DNA of 64,000 nucleotides from Nostoc sp. XA010 (GTDB lineage: Bacteria; Cyanobacteriota; Cyanobacteriia; Cyanobacteriales; Nostocaceae): the NCBI RefSeq assembly GCF_020829625.1, contig NZ_JAIVFX010000010.1, forward strand, positions 194,837 through 258,836, in the 5' to 3' direction. Made by a program: the position numbers and the translations under genes. The notes beneath the pieces were generated by a model. It had not been told where the DNA came from, made no database searches, and saw only the letters and a list, made by a program, of their open reading frames with translations. Within the stretch, counting starts at the first letter, position 1. Each line of letters begins with the position of its first letter. Shown in pieces: positions 23,858 through 33,300 of this stretch.

Positions 23858-26215
23858 TTATGCCCCGTTTGCTAAAGTACTGTAGTAGAAAGAGCTATCT
23901 GCAAAGACAAATTTCTCAAAGCCACTGGTAGATAAGCTAATGGGGCTTTGATTGTTGTTGAAAGTAATATTGGCACTTTTAAGGATATTGTCAGAAATTA
24001 CACCAGATACCAGCAATTGGGAGCGATTGAAAGCTCTCAGATCGAGGGTATCAAAACCGTCCCCGCCATCAACAGTTGCTTCCCCAAAGCCTTTGAAGTA
24101 GTCATCCCCAGTGCCCAAATCAATGCTAATGCCGCCACCAATAGAGACTTTTTGTTGAACTCCATCTAGGATACTGGTAGCGATAACAGAGTCATTGCCA
24201 TCGCCAGTCTTGATGATTCCTTGTCCATAAATGCCGTATGCATTACCACCAATTGTTGCTGTAGCCTGTCCGGTAAGCTTGTCAGAACTTTTGTCGGTAT
24301 CAATCACTCCATCGTTGACGATGCCATAGGCAGTGGCGTTTGTTCCAGAACTGTTCCCATAACCCGTAATCGTGTCATTGCCCCACCCTGTAGTGATGGT
24401 GCCGTCTTTAGTGTTCTGGATGCCGGTTCCAGCACCGACGTCGCCGATGCCGTCGGTAGTAAGGTTGCCGATGCCACCAGTACCAGTTCCGATAATCGTG
24501 TCTTCTTCGTCTCCTGTATCCAGTTTGCCACTGTTGGTGATGCCGATCCCAGTTCCGCCGTCTTTACGGGCGATTCCGCCGTTACCGCCAGTACCGATAC
24601 CAGTGATTGTGTCTTCTCCGTCTCCTGCATTCAAACTGCCACTGTTAGCGATGCCTGTCCCAGCTGTCCCAGCTCCACCGTTGCCATCATTGTCGCCGTT
24701 GCTGCCAGTTCCTGTACCCGCGATCCTATCTTTTCCGTCCCCTACATTTAGAGTGCCACTGTTAGCGATGCCTGTGCCAGTAACGCTGATGACGTCGAAG
24801 TAGATAAAGTTGGGGATGCCAGTAGTACCGATACCGATGATTGTGTCTTCTCCGTTTCCTGCATTTAGAATGCCACTGTTAGCGATGCCGATCCCACTAC
24901 CTGTGCCGTTGCTGACGCCGCCGTTGATGTCGTTGCCTCCAGTACCGATGCCAGTGATCGTGTCTTCTCCGTCTCCTGCATTCAGACTGCCATTGTTGCT
25001 GATGCTGATGCCTGTGCCAGTACCACCCCTACCATTGCCAACGCTACTGCCGCCGTTGCCGCCGATACCAGTACCTGTGATCGTGTCTTTTGCATTCCCT
25101 GTATTCAAACTACCACTGTTGGCGATGCCAGTCCCAGTTCCGCCGTCACCACCTCCCGCATTGCCAGTGGTGCCGCCGTTGCCGCCGATACCAGTACCTG
25201 TGATCGTGTCTTCTCTGTCTGCCGTATTCAGTTTGCCACTGTTGCTGATGCCGATACCATCTCCACCGGGGCCGCCACCGTTGCGGCCATCGCTGCCGTT
25301 GCCACCCGTACCAGTACTGGCGATCGTGTCTTCTCCGTCCCCTGTATTAAAATTGCCACTGTTGCTGATGCCTATCCCAGTTCCGCCGTAGCCCCTATTA
25401 CCAAAAATATAGCCGCCATTGCCGCCCTTTCCTGTACCGACGATCCTATCTTTTCTATCCCCTGTATTAAAATTGCCACTGTTAATGATGCCTATCCCAG
25501 CTCCACCGACCCCGATTATGGCGCCCCCGTCGTCAGGATTTCCACCTCCGCTACTACCGCCATTGCCGCCTGTACCGATGCCAGTGATCGTGTCTTCTCC
25601 GTCCCCTGTATTTAAAGTGCCAGTATTGGTGATGCCAGTTCCAGCTCCACCGTCACCAGGGATTAGCATACTTTCGTTAGTCCTGCCACCGTTGCCGCCC
25701 TGACCAGTGCCTGTAATCGTGTCTTGTCCGTTCCCTGTATTCAGACTGCCACTATTGGTGATGCCGATCGCACTACCACCATCGCCGCCGTTGCCACCGA
25801 TGCCACCGTTGCCGCCAGTACCTGTACCCGCGATCGCGTCGTTTCGGTTCTCTGTATTCAGACTGCCAGTATTGGTGATGCCGATCGCACTACCACCATC
25901 GCCTCCAGGAGCTAGTTCAATGCCCTTGCCGCCGTTGCTGCCAGTACCAGTACCTCCGATCGTGTCTTCTCCATCGCCTGCATTCAGTTTGCCACTATTG
26001 GAAATGCCTTTCCCACTACCGCCGTTGCTGCTACCTTCGAGGTCGTTTGTGCCTGTAGCGATGCCAGTAATCGTGTCTTTTCCTGAGCGGGTACAAATGA
26101 AACCTCCAGTTAAAATATCAATGCCAATTGCCACGGATACATTTAACTGTTCCCCGGTTAAAGTGTCGGAACCACTAGTGCCAATGAAATTTGGTGGAAC
26201 GGTAAGTCTAGGCAT
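23858..26215 (-). CDS. Giant Gly/Asp/Asn-rich tandem-repeat protein (RTX-like)
   Basis: A 785-residue protein built from about fifteen imperfect 40-50 residue repeats of the type GITNSGSLNTGDGEDTITGT followed by a Gly/Asn-rich spacer. The N-terminus MPRLTVPPNFIGTSGSDTLT and the C-terminal segments LGTGDDYFKGFGEATVDGGD and FEKFVFADSSFYYS resemble calcium-binding beta-roll/FG-GAP-type cyanobacterial surface proteins. The acidic GDGEDTI turns could bind calcium (inference). There is no classical signal peptide, consistent with type I secretion, though no transporter is adjacent. I chose the ATG at 26215, with AGAGGA upstream, over the TTG two codons earlier. Confidence 0.8.
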   Translation of the reverse strand: MPRLTVPPNFIGTSGSDTLTGEQLNVSVAIGIDILTGGFICTRSGKDTITGIATGTNDLEGSSNGGSGKGISNSGKLNAGDGEDTIGGTGTGSNGGKGIELAPGGDGGSAIGITNTGSLNTENRNDAIAGTGTGGNGGIGGNGGDGGSAIGITNSGSLNTGNGQDTITGTGQGGNGGRTNESMLIPGDGGAGTGITNTGTLNTGDGEDTITGIGTGGNGGSSGGGNPDDGGAIIGVGGAGIGIINSGNFNTGDRKDRIVGTGKGGNGGYIFGNRGYGGTGIGISNSGNFNTGDGEDTIASTGTGGNGSDGRNGGGPGGDGIGISNSGKLNTADREDTITGTGIGGNGGTTGNAGGGDGGTGTGIANSGSLNTGNAKDTITGTGIGGNGGSSVGNGRGGTGTGISISNNGSLNAGDGEDTITGIGTGGNDINGGVSNGTGSGIGIANSGILNAGNGEDTIIGIGTTGIPNFIYFDVISVTGTGIANSGTLNVGDGKDRIAGTGTGSNGDNDGNGGAGTAGTGIANSGSLNAGDGEDTITGIGTGGNGGIARKDGGTGIGITNSGKLDTGDEEDTIIGTGTGGIGNLTTDGIGDVGAGTGIQNTKDGTITTGWGNDTITGYGNSSGTNATAYGIVNDGVIDTDKSSDKLTGQATATIGGNAYGIYGQGIIKTGDGNDSVIATSILDGVQQKVSIGGGISIDLGTGDDYFKGFGEATVDGGDGFDTLDLRAFNRSQLLVSGVISDNILKSANITFNNNQSPISLSTSGFEKFVFADSSFYYSTLANGA

Positions 26216-26579
26216 AATCAAAATCCTCTGAATTAGGCTTGAATACCCACATTGATCTAGGTGCGTAGGCGTAGTCCGCCGCAGGCATTGCGTTCAGAAT
26301 AATGGCTCGTCTGACAGACTTATAGCCATTTCCGTAACCTGGAAATTATTTATGTACGTTACAACAAAATAAAATTTTATTACTATACAATTCTCAGTAC
26401 AATTACTACTATTTTAGTATTTAATACAATTTATCTTTAGACGTATTACGAATATTTATTAACTAAATCTATTTATTTTAGTTAATCTTTAGCATTTAAC
26501 CATGAACCATCCTAGAACTGAACCTACAGGGCAAGTAAATCGATAGAATAATGCTCTGTACAATTGGTGCATTATTTCC
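26216..26579. other. Divergent spacer with a GCGTAGGCGTA repeat
   Basis: Between the repeat-protein gene and purL. It holds one copy of the Nostoc GC-rich interspersed repeat at 26261-26292 (GTGCGTAGGCGTAGTCCGCC) and then AT-rich sequence that should contain the purL promoter. Confidence 0.6.
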
Positions 26580-28949
26580 ATGACCGCCACATCTCCTGCT
26601 TTCTCCCCTCAAGAAATCGCTGCTGAAGGTCTTAAACCAGAAGAATACGCAGAAATTGTCCGTCGGTTAGGGCGTCATCCTAACAAAGCTGAACTGGGAA
26701 TGTTTGGCGTGATGTGGTCAGAGCATTGCTGTTACAAAAATTCTCGACCTCTACTCAAACAATTTCCCACTGAGGGGCCCCGCATCCTCGTGGGGCCTGG
26801 TGAAAATGCTGGTGTTGTAGACTTAGGCGACGGACTCCAACTAGCTTTTAAGATTGAATCCCACAACCACCCATCAGCTGTAGAACCATTTCAAGGTGCA
26901 GCAACGGGAGTAGGTGGTATTCTCAGAGATATTTTTACAATGGGTGCGCGTCCCATTGCTCTATTAAATTCGCTGCGCTTCGGTTCCTTAGAAGATGCCA
27001 AAACTCAAAGGCTGTTCCAAGGGGTAGTGGCGGGAATTTCACATTATGGTAATTGCGTAGGAGTACCCACCATTGGTGGCGAAGTGTACTTTGACCCGGC
27101 TTATTCTGGTAATCCCCTGGTGAACGTTATGGCACTAGGATTAATGGAAACATCAGAAATCGTCAAATCTGGAGCATCTGGCTTAGGCAACCCCGTGCTT
27201 TATGTTGGTTCTACTACTGGGCGCGATGGTATGGGAGGCGCAAGTTTTGCCAGTGCAGAATTGAGCGATCAGTCAATAGACGATCGCCCTGCTGTGCAAG
27301 TGGGCGATCCATTTTTGGAAAAGTCGTTAATTGAAGCTTGTCTGGAAGCTTTTAAGACAGGTGCAGTTGTCGCCGCCCAGGATATGGGAGCAGCCGGTAT
27401 CACCTGTTCTACTTCAGAGATGGCAGCAAAAGGCGGTGTGGGAATTGAACTAGATTTAGATAAAATTCCCGCAAGAGAAAGGGGGATGGTTCCTTATGAA
27501 TATTTGCTTTCGGAATCTCAAGAACGAATGCTCTTCGTTGCCCACAAAGGGCGTGAGCAGGAATTAATCGACATTTTTCACCGTTGGGGACTTCAAGCCG
27601 TTGTCGCAGGTACTGTCATCGCTGAACCCATCGTGCGGATTCTCTTTCAAGGTGAAGTTGCAGCAGAAATTCCCGCCGAGGCTTTGGCGGAGAATACCCC
27701 ACTATATAACCGAGAGTTATTGACAGAACCCCCAGAATATGCACGTCAAGCTTGGGAATGGACACCTGATTCTTTACCTGCTTGCACAACTGCTGGAATA
27801 GAACTCCAAGGAGGCGTGCAAAGTTGGAATGATATTCTGTTAACTTTGCTCGATACACCCACGATCGCATCTAAAAACTGGGTATATCGTCAGTATGACC
27901 ATCAAGTACAAAATAATACAGTAATACTGCCAGGTGGTGCAGATGCGGCTGTTATCCGTTTGCGCCCCCTAGAACAAATCCCCAATCTAAAATCCCAAAT
28001 CCCAAATCTAAAATCAGGAGTGGCGGCAACAGTAGATTGCAATCCTCGTTATGTTTATCTTGATCCCTACGAAGGAGCTAAGGCAGTGGTGGCAGAAGCT
28101 GCACGCAATCTTAGCTGCGTGGGTGCAGAACCTCTAGCGGTGACGGATAACCTAAATTTTGGCTCTCCAGAAAAACCGATTGGTTACTGGCAATTGGCAG
28201 AAGCTTGTCGTGGTTTGGCAGAAGGTTGTCGAGAATTGGCAACACCCGTCACAGGCGGGAATGTCTCTTTATACAATGAAACCCTTGATTCTCAAGGTAT
28301 TCCCCAACCCATTTATCCCACCCCAGTAGTGGGTATGGTGGGCTTGATTCCTGATATCACCAAAATTTGTGGTCAAGGTTGGCAAGCAGTCGGCGATGTG
28401 ATTTATCTTCTCGGATTGCCTCTGGCATCCAAAATCAGTTTGGGAGCATCGGAGTATTTAGCCACCATCCACGGTACTGTTGCCGGAAAACCGCCACGGG
28501 TAGATTTTGACTTAGAACGTCGCGTCCAGAAAGTTTGTCGTGAAGGAATTCGTAATGGTTGGGTACGTTCAGCCCACGATTCTGCTGAGGGGGGATTAGC
28601 GATCGCAATAGCAGAATGTTGCATTTCTGGCAATCTTGGTGCGGAAATCTATTTGGAAATAGCAGCAACACAGTTAAACCGCTTAGACGAGGTGTTGTTT
28701 GCCGAAGGTGGTGCCAGAATTTTAGTTTCTGTAGCATCAGCACAGCAAGCAATTTGGGAATCATATTTACAGGAACATCTGGGTCAAGAGTGGCAAAAAC
28801 TGGGCACAGTTCATAATTATGAGACGGGTTTGGGGGTTTTCACTACTGATAACCAAGCCTTAATCAAAGTTAGGATCGAAGATATGAACGATCGCTATTT
28901 CCACGCGATCGCTAGGCGTCTTGCCATCCATACCACTAACCCCAGTTAA
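26580..28949 (+). CDS. purL: Phosphoribosylformylglycinamidine synthase subunit PurL
   Basis: The 789-residue small-type PurL, which converts FGAR to FGAM with PurQ and PurS in purine synthesis. GMFGVMWSEHCCYKNSRPLL, the VGPGENAGVVDLGDG and FKIESHNHPSAVEPFQGAAT motifs, and VTGGNVSLYNET near 560 are intact. An unusual feature is two perfect-length 21-bp direct repeats at 27975-28016 encoding QIPNLKS twice, drawn from the same heptamer family found in spacers. They add residues in a loop region and keep the frame. The start ATG gives MTATSPAFSPQEIAAEGLKP. Confidence 0.97.
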   Translation: MTATSPAFSPQEIAAEGLKPEEYAEIVRRLGRHPNKAELGMFGVMWSEHCCYKNSRPLLKQFPTEGPRILVGPGENAGVVDLGDGLQLAFKIESHNHPSAVEPFQGAATGVGGILRDIFTMGARPIALLNSLRFGSLEDAKTQRLFQGVVAGISHYGNCVGVPTIGGEVYFDPAYSGNPLVNVMALGLMETSEIVKSGASGLGNPVLYVGSTTGRDGMGGASFASAELSDQSIDDRPAVQVGDPFLEKSLIEACLEAFKTGAVVAAQDMGAAGITCSTSEMAAKGGVGIELDLDKIPARERGMVPYEYLLSESQERMLFVAHKGREQELIDIFHRWGLQAVVAGTVIAEPIVRILFQGEVAAEIPAEALAENTPLYNRELLTEPPEYARQAWEWTPDSLPACTTAGIELQGGVQSWNDILLTLLDTPTIASKNWVYRQYDHQVQNNTVILPGGADAAVIRLRPLEQIPNLKSQIPNLKSGVAATVDCNPRYVYLDPYEGAKAVVAEAARNLSCVGAEPLAVTDNLNFGSPEKPIGYWQLAEACRGLAEGCRELATPVTGGNVSLYNETLDSQGIPQPIYPTPVVGMVGLIPDITKICGQGWQAVGDVIYLLGLPLASKISLGASEYLATIHGTVAGKPPRVDFDLERRVQKVCREGIRNGWVRSAHDSAEGGLAIAIAECCISGNLGAEIYLEIAATQLNRLDEVLFAEGGARILVSVASAQQAIWESYLQEHLGQEWQKLGTVHNYETGLGVFTTDNQALIKVRIEDMNDRYFHAIARRLAIHTTNPS
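27975..28016 (+). repeat. Two in-frame 21-bp repeat units inside purL
   Basis: Unit 1 (27975-27995) and unit 2 (27996-28016) differ at only two positions and both encode QIPNLKS. They resemble the AATCCAAAATC units near 19500. Confidence 0.85.
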
Positions 28950-29015
28950 ACAAGTGAGGGGTTAGGAATAAACAGCATGATCCCTAACTCCCCACTCCTA
29001 ACTTCTAACTCTTTT
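28950..29015. repeat. AACTCCCCACTCCTAACTTC heptamer spacer
   Basis: GTGAGGGGTTAGGAATAAAC is followed by AACTCCCCACTCCTAACTTC, a weak inverted repeat of the TAACTCC family between purL and purF. Confidence 0.6.
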
Positions 29016-29142
29016 AGTAGCGTCTCTGATCATAATTACGGTACTGTTTTAATAGATGGTTAAAGATTTATTAAGAAAGCTACAACTATCTATAGACATA
29101 ATCCCAGTGACTTGACCCCCCCCCACCAGGAGCAAAGCTAGC

Positions 29143-30642
29143 ATGATTTCTATTCATTCTGTCACTTCGGATGAATACCCCGACCAGACCAACAACCCAA
29201 TCAATAGTCATGAAAATCAGCCTGACAAGCCAGAAGAAGCTTGTGGTGTTTTTGGCATCTACGCACCAGGAGAAAACGTTGCTAAACTGACCTACTTTGG
29301 ATTGTATGCCCTCCAGCATCGGGGTCAAGAATCAGCTGGTATTGCCACCTTTGAGGGTACACAAGTCCACCTCCACAAAGATATGGGCTTGGTGTCTCAA
29401 GTCTTTAATGAATCCATTTTGGATCAGTTGCCTGGTAGCCTTGCTGTTGGTCACACTCGTTATTCCACCACAGGTTCTAGCCGCAAAGTTAATGCCCAAC
29501 CCGCAGTGCTGGAAACCCGTCTGGGTTCATTAGCTCTTGCACATAATGGCAATTTAGTCAATACAGTGCAATTACGTCAAGAGTTGCTTGAGAAAAAATG
29601 CAACTTAGTCACGACAACAGACTCAGAAATGATCGCTTTTGCGATCGCAGAAGCGATCAACGCTGGTGCAGATTGGCTAGAAGGTTCAATTCAGGCATTT
29701 CATCGTTGCCAAGGAGCCTTTAGTTTAGTTATTGGCACTCCTAACGGCGTTATGGGTGTTCGGGACACTAATGGCATTCGCCCTCTAGTAATTGGCACTT
29801 TGGCTGGTAATCCAGTCCGTTACGTTTTGGCTTCAGAGACTTGTGGCTTAGACATCATTGGAGCCGAATACCTGCGAGATGTAGAACCAGGTGAATTAGT
29901 TTGGATTACTGAAGAAGGTTTGGCTTCCTATCATTGGAGCCAAAAGCCCCAGAGGAAACTGTGTATCTTTGAGATGATTTACTTTGCTCGCCCTGATAGC
30001 GTCATGCACAACGAGAGTTTGTACAGCTATCGGATGCGCTTAGGACATCAACTAGCTAAAGAATCCTTTGTAGATGCCGATATTGTCTTTGGTGTTCCTG
30101 ATTCAGGTATCCCTGCTGCGATCGGATTTTCCCAAGCTTCTGGTGTAGCTTACGGCGAAGGACTGATTAAAAATCGCTATGTTGGACGAACCTTTATTCA
30201 GCCAACCCAAACCATGCGCGAATCAGGTATTCGGATGAAACTCAACCCCCTCAAAGATGTGCTGGCGGGTAAACGAGTAATTATTGTTGATGACTCGATT
30301 GTGCGGGGTACTACCAGCCGTAAATTAGTCAAAACCTTGCGTGAAGCTGGTGCATTAGAAGTACACATGCGAATCTCTTCCCCACCAGTAACTCATCCCT
30401 GCTTCTATGGTATCGATACCGATTCTCAAGATCAGTTGATTGCTGCTACCAAGTCAGTAGCGGAAATTGCCAAGCAACTGGAAGTAGACAGCCTCGCCTA
30501 TCTCAGTTGGGAAGGGATGCTAGAAGCAACACGAGAAGACACCAATAGTTTCTGCTCTGCCTGCTTTACTGGAGATTATCCCGTGGCGATTCCTGAGCAA
30601 GTGAAGCGTTCTAAATTAAGTTTAGAAAAGGTAGTGGTATAG
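29143..30642 (+). CDS. purF: Amidophosphoribosyltransferase
   Basis: A 499-residue enzyme that makes phosphoribosylamine from PRPP and glutamine, the committed step of purine synthesis. It is an Ntn hydrolase with an N-terminal propeptide of 33 residues, cleaved to expose Cys34 in EEACGVFGIYAPG. The GHTRYSTTG, NGIRPLVIG and PRPP-binding VIIVDDSIVRGTTSRK segments are conserved. Four cysteines late in the protein (for example CSACFTGDYP) fit the iron-sulfur PurF type. AGGAG precedes the ATG, after a run of nine C (29117-29125). It lies 193 bp after purL on the same strand, possibly co-transcribed. Confidence 0.97.
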   Translation: MISIHSVTSDEYPDQTNNPINSHENQPDKPEEACGVFGIYAPGENVAKLTYFGLYALQHRGQESAGIATFEGTQVHLHKDMGLVSQVFNESILDQLPGSLAVGHTRYSTTGSSRKVNAQPAVLETRLGSLALAHNGNLVNTVQLRQELLEKKCNLVTTTDSEMIAFAIAEAINAGADWLEGSIQAFHRCQGAFSLVIGTPNGVMGVRDTNGIRPLVIGTLAGNPVRYVLASETCGLDIIGAEYLRDVEPGELVWITEEGLASYHWSQKPQRKLCIFEMIYFARPDSVMHNESLYSYRMRLGHQLAKESFVDADIVFGVPDSGIPAAIGFSQASGVAYGEGLIKNRYVGRTFIQPTQTMRESGIRMKLNPLKDVLAGKRVIIVDDSIVRGTTSRKLVKTLREAGALEVHMRISSPPVTHPCFYGIDTDSQDQLIAATKSVAEIAKQLEVDSLAYLSWEGMLEATREDTNSFCSACFTGDYPVAIPEQVKRSKLSLEKVVV

Positions 30643-31009
30643 GGAGTGGGGAGTGGGGAGATGAGAGGGAGAATAAAAAATTAACTCTTTCCCCTCTGCT
30701 CCCTGCTCCACTGCCTCTTCCCAATGCCCCATTTTCACTCAGGCTAAAATAGCTAAATCCCCTAACAAAGATGGTTTATGAACCAGCCAATATCTGAGAG
30801 AGTACGAACAAGCGAGTTTAAAGTTAGTTGCTACGTTGTTCAATGGTGATGAGTTGAACTCACCCATATTGCCTGATTTTAATTGTGCGATGTCTACGAT
30901 GGGCTACGCCTACGCATCCTTGTTTAATTAACACAAGTTTGCAGAATTGCCGTAATTTTTTACTACTCGCAATTTTTAATAAATTGTGACGGACACAGGT
31001 GAAAGCGCA
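30643..31009. other. Repeat-rich spacer before the toxin-antitoxin pair
   Basis: GGGAGTGGGGAGTGGGGAGA and its loose complement CTGCTCCCTGCTCCACTGCC (30643-30725) form a possible hairpin after purF. A reversed copy of the GGCTACGCCTACGCAT repeat lies at 30887-30918. No gene is seen. Confidence 0.6.
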
Positions 31010-31291
31010 ATGTCTCAGCAGTATTCAATTGAGCAAGTTCCTAAGAATCTAGATAAAATTTTTCAGCGAATTGAACAAGGCGAATCGGTACAAATTACGC
31101 AACAGGGGCAGCAAGTTGCTATGATTCTACCTGCGGCTGAATATCAGCGTTTGTTGCATAGAAAGCCGGGTTTTTGGAAATCTGTGGAGCGATTTCGTCA
31201 AGAACTCATGGAAGAAGGAACCGAGATTGATTCCGATGAGGTTTGGAAAGATGTACGCGACAAGTCTCCTGCACGAGAGATCGTCTTGTGA
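31010..31291 (+). CDS. Phd/YefM-family antitoxin
   Basis: A 93-residue antitoxin. The N-terminal half (SIEQVPKNLDKIFQRIEQGE, VQITQQGQQVAMILPAAEYQ) is the Phd/YefM DNA-binding fold that represses its own operon. The acidic C-terminal tail wraps the toxin. The ATG at 31010 (MSQQYSIEQV) has AGGTG upstream and fits the family; an earlier in-frame GTG does not. Its stop overlaps the toxin GTG start by four bases (GTGA), showing translational coupling. Confidence 0.9.
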   Translation: MSQQYSIEQVPKNLDKIFQRIEQGESVQITQQGQQVAMILPAAEYQRLLHRKPGFWKSVERFRQELMEEGTEIDSDEVWKDVRDKSPAREIVL

Positions 31292-31704
31292 GCCGCTTTT
31301 TACTGGATACTAACGTCATCTCTGAGCCATTAAGGCTACAACCAAATCCAGCAGTTATCCAAAGGTTGCAACAGTATCAACGGGAATTTGGTATTGCTTC
31401 CGTTACTTGGCATGAATTGCTATTTGGTTGCTATCGTCTGTCCGCTTCTAAAAGGCCAGAGAGAATTGAGCAGTATCTCCTGCATATAGTCCAACCAAAT
31501 ATTTCTACCCTGCCCTATGATAACCTAGGAGCCGAATGGTTTGCTTTAGAAAGAGCGCGACTGGTAACTATAGGAAAAACTCCTGCATATCCAGATGGAC
31601 AAATTGCAGCGATCGCAAAAGTAAATGGTCTGATTTTGGTAACAAATAACGTTTCAGACTATGCCGATTTTCAAGAACTTCAACTAGAGAATTGGTTTTA
31701 TTAG
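31288..31704 (+). CDS. VapC-type PIN-domain toxin ribonuclease
   Basis: A 138-residue PIN-domain RNase. The acidic active-site residues are all present: Asp in RFLLDTNVISE, Glu in TWHELLFG, Asp in AYPDGQIAAIA and Asp in TNNVSDYADF. It starts at a GTG overlapping the antitoxin stop. PIN toxins cleave tRNA or rRNA and are held inactive by the paired antitoxin (family knowledge). The pairing with a Phd-type antitoxin is common in cyanobacteria. The reading frame is intact, so the system may be functional. Confidence 0.9.
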   Translation: MSRFLLDTNVISEPLRLQPNPAVIQRLQQYQREFGIASVTWHELLFGCYRLSASKRPERIEQYLLHIVQPNISTLPYDNLGAEWFALERARLVTIGKTPAYPDGQIAAIAKVNGLILVTNNVSDYADFQELQLENWFY

Positions 31705-31796
31705 TTGAGTAGGTTACTTTTTTGAAAATGGCAAAACTACTTTTAATTGCAGAGCAATTGCATCTTATTTACTTAATACAAGTTCACATAATTGGC

Positions 31797-32078
31797 TTAA
31801 GTGTGTTGTAAAAACTCAACCTTGGGCAATAATGGGTCAGTCACAATACCCACACCGCTAAAACCCCAGCGTTTGAGCAAGTTTCCTAACTGTGTACGTG
31901 GAATAGATTCCACAGAAAAGCGATTTGCCACTTCTGCTGCATGGGTGTTGAGATAGCTAAGGGCATCAAAGTTTTCCTGAAACAGCAATAAATAACCTGA
32001 TGTTTCGGTGTCGGGACGAGCTATCAAATAATTACCGTCAGTTTTTGAGCGCACCAAGTAATAGACTTCGGACAGCAT
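31797..32078 (-). CDS. Conserved hypothetical cyanobacterial protein
   Basis: A 93-residue soluble protein with no named domain that I recognise. Visible segments are EVYYLVRSKTDGNYLIARPD near the N-terminus, SGYLLLFQENFDALSYLNTH in the middle and LLKRWGFSGVGIVTDPLLPK at the end. A mixed alpha/beta fold is likely. It is followed leftward by the toxin gene (convergent), and a repeat spacer separates it from the permease gene, so it has its own promoter. The start ATG gives MLSEVYYLV. Confidence 0.7.
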   Translation of the reverse strand: MLSEVYYLVRSKTDGNYLIARPDTETSGYLLLFQENFDALSYLNTHAAEVANRFSVESIPRTQLGNLLKRWGFSGVGIVTDPLLPKVEFLQHT

Positions 32079-32084
32079 GGATAT

Positions 32085-32175
32085 GAGGATGGGGAGAGTG
32101 GGGGAGCAGGGGAGGCAGGGGGAGAAGAATTAATAACCAATGCCCAATAACAAATGACAGATGACAAATGACAAA
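32085..32175. repeat. GGGGGAGCAGGGG and AATGACAAATGAC tandem units
   Basis: GGGGAGAGTGGGGGAGCAGG followed by CCAATGCCCAATAACAAATG and ACAAATGACAAATGACAAAT repeats. This is an STRR spacer between two leftward genes. Confidence 0.75.
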
Positions 32176-32178
32176 TGA

Positions 32179-33225
32179 CTAATTGAGATTTTCTAGGCGA
32201 ATGCGTGGATCGGCGGCTTTTAACATTAAGTCCGCAATTAAATTACCAGCAATCAGCAAGACTGCGCCCATTACTAAGCTTGCCATTAACAAATATAAAT
32301 CTTGAGCTTGTAAAGCTTGTAGAGTCAACCTCCCTAAACCGGGCCAGTTGAAGAAAAATTCGGCAATGAAAGCACCATTTAATAAACCAGCCAATTCAAA
32401 ACCCAATAAGGTAATCAAAGGATTTATCGCATTGCGGAGTGCATGAACGTAGATAACGCGATTTTCTGGCAGTCCTTTGGCACGAGCCGTTTGGATGTAA
32501 TCTTGACGCAGAACATCTAATAATTCGCCGCGAGTAATGCGTTGTAAACCAGCAAAACTAGTAATTGATAGGGCGATCGTCGGTAAAATCATGTGCCAGC
32601 CGATATCTAAGATTCTGCCAAACCACGACAGTTCCGAGTGATTAATGCTAGTCATGCTACCCACTGGGAAGAAGGGCGAGGTGATTTGGGCGAAAACCAG
32701 CAGCGCTAAGGCAGTGATGAAACTGGGAAAGCCTTGTCCGGCATAGCTAATTACCTGTAAAACCCGGTCTGATAGCTTATTTTGGTTAACAGCAGCAAAG
32801 ATTCCCAGAGGGATGGCGATCGCCCATGTGACAATTAAAGATGCGATCGCTAATAGCAAAGTCGCTGGTACTCGTTCCCACAACAGCGATGCTACTGAAC
32901 GTTGATAAATAAAACTAGTGCCAAAATCCCCTTTTGTCAAGATTCGCCATAGCCACAGCCCAAATTGTTCTGGCCAAGACTTATCCAAACCAAACTGCCG
33001 CTTGATTTGTTCAATTCTTTCTGGCGATATCTTCGGGTTTTGCCGCAGCGTATCTACATAATCTCCTGGAGCAAGTTGAATAATGAAAAACGATAAAGCT
33101 GACGCCAACAACAAAGTAAGTAGTGCCTGCAATACCCGCTTTCCCACATAAACAAAAGTTTCGTTCGTGACTAGCCTTATTAGCCAATCCCGACCTGTCT
33201 CCAATGAAATTCTCGTAGATGTCAT
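32179..33225 (-). CDS. ABC transporter permease, DppB/OppB-like
   Basis: A 348-residue inner-membrane permease with about six membrane segments, the first at about 32-52 (LLTLLLASALSFFIIQLAPG). The binding-protein-dependent permease signature appears in YIQTARAKGLPENRVIYVHA (EAA-type loop). It belongs to the peptide/nickel family DppB component. No DppC, ATPase or substrate-binding gene lies beside it, so this is an orphan permease that must pair with components encoded elsewhere. The substrate is unknown. Confidence 0.9.
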   Translation of the reverse strand: MTSTRISLETGRDWLIRLVTNETFVYVGKRVLQALLTLLLASALSFFIIQLAPGDYVDTLRQNPKISPERIEQIKRQFGLDKSWPEQFGLWLWRILTKGDFGTSFIYQRSVASLLWERVPATLLLAIASLIVTWAIAIPLGIFAAVNQNKLSDRVLQVISYAGQGFPSFITALALLVFAQITSPFFPVGSMTSINHSELSWFGRILDIGWHMILPTIALSITSFAGLQRITRGELLDVLRQDYIQTARAKGLPENRVIYVHALRNAINPLITLLGFELAGLLNGAFIAEFFFNWPGLGRLTLQALQAQDLYLLMASLVMGAVLLIAGNLIADLMLKAADPRIRLENLN

Positions 33226-33300
33226 TTGTCCTTTGTCCTTTGTCCTTTGTTATCTGTCATTGGTCATTTGTCCTTTGCTAATGACCAATGACAAATAACT
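33226..33300. repeat. TTTGTCCTTTGTCC / AATGACCAATGACAAAT repeat
   Basis: TTTGTCCTTTGTCCTTTGTT units are followed by ATTGGTCATTTGTCCTTTGC and then the complementary CTAATGACCAATGACAAATA. It is an inverted-repeat-forming spacer between apt and the permease gene. Confidence 0.8.

Noticed and set aside
24221..26231. Long Pro/Val-rich open frames on the plus strand
   Set aside because: They are antisense to the Gly/Asp repeat gene. GGN/ACN-rich repeats automatically leave the complementary frames open. They have no ribosome sites and no family resemblance.
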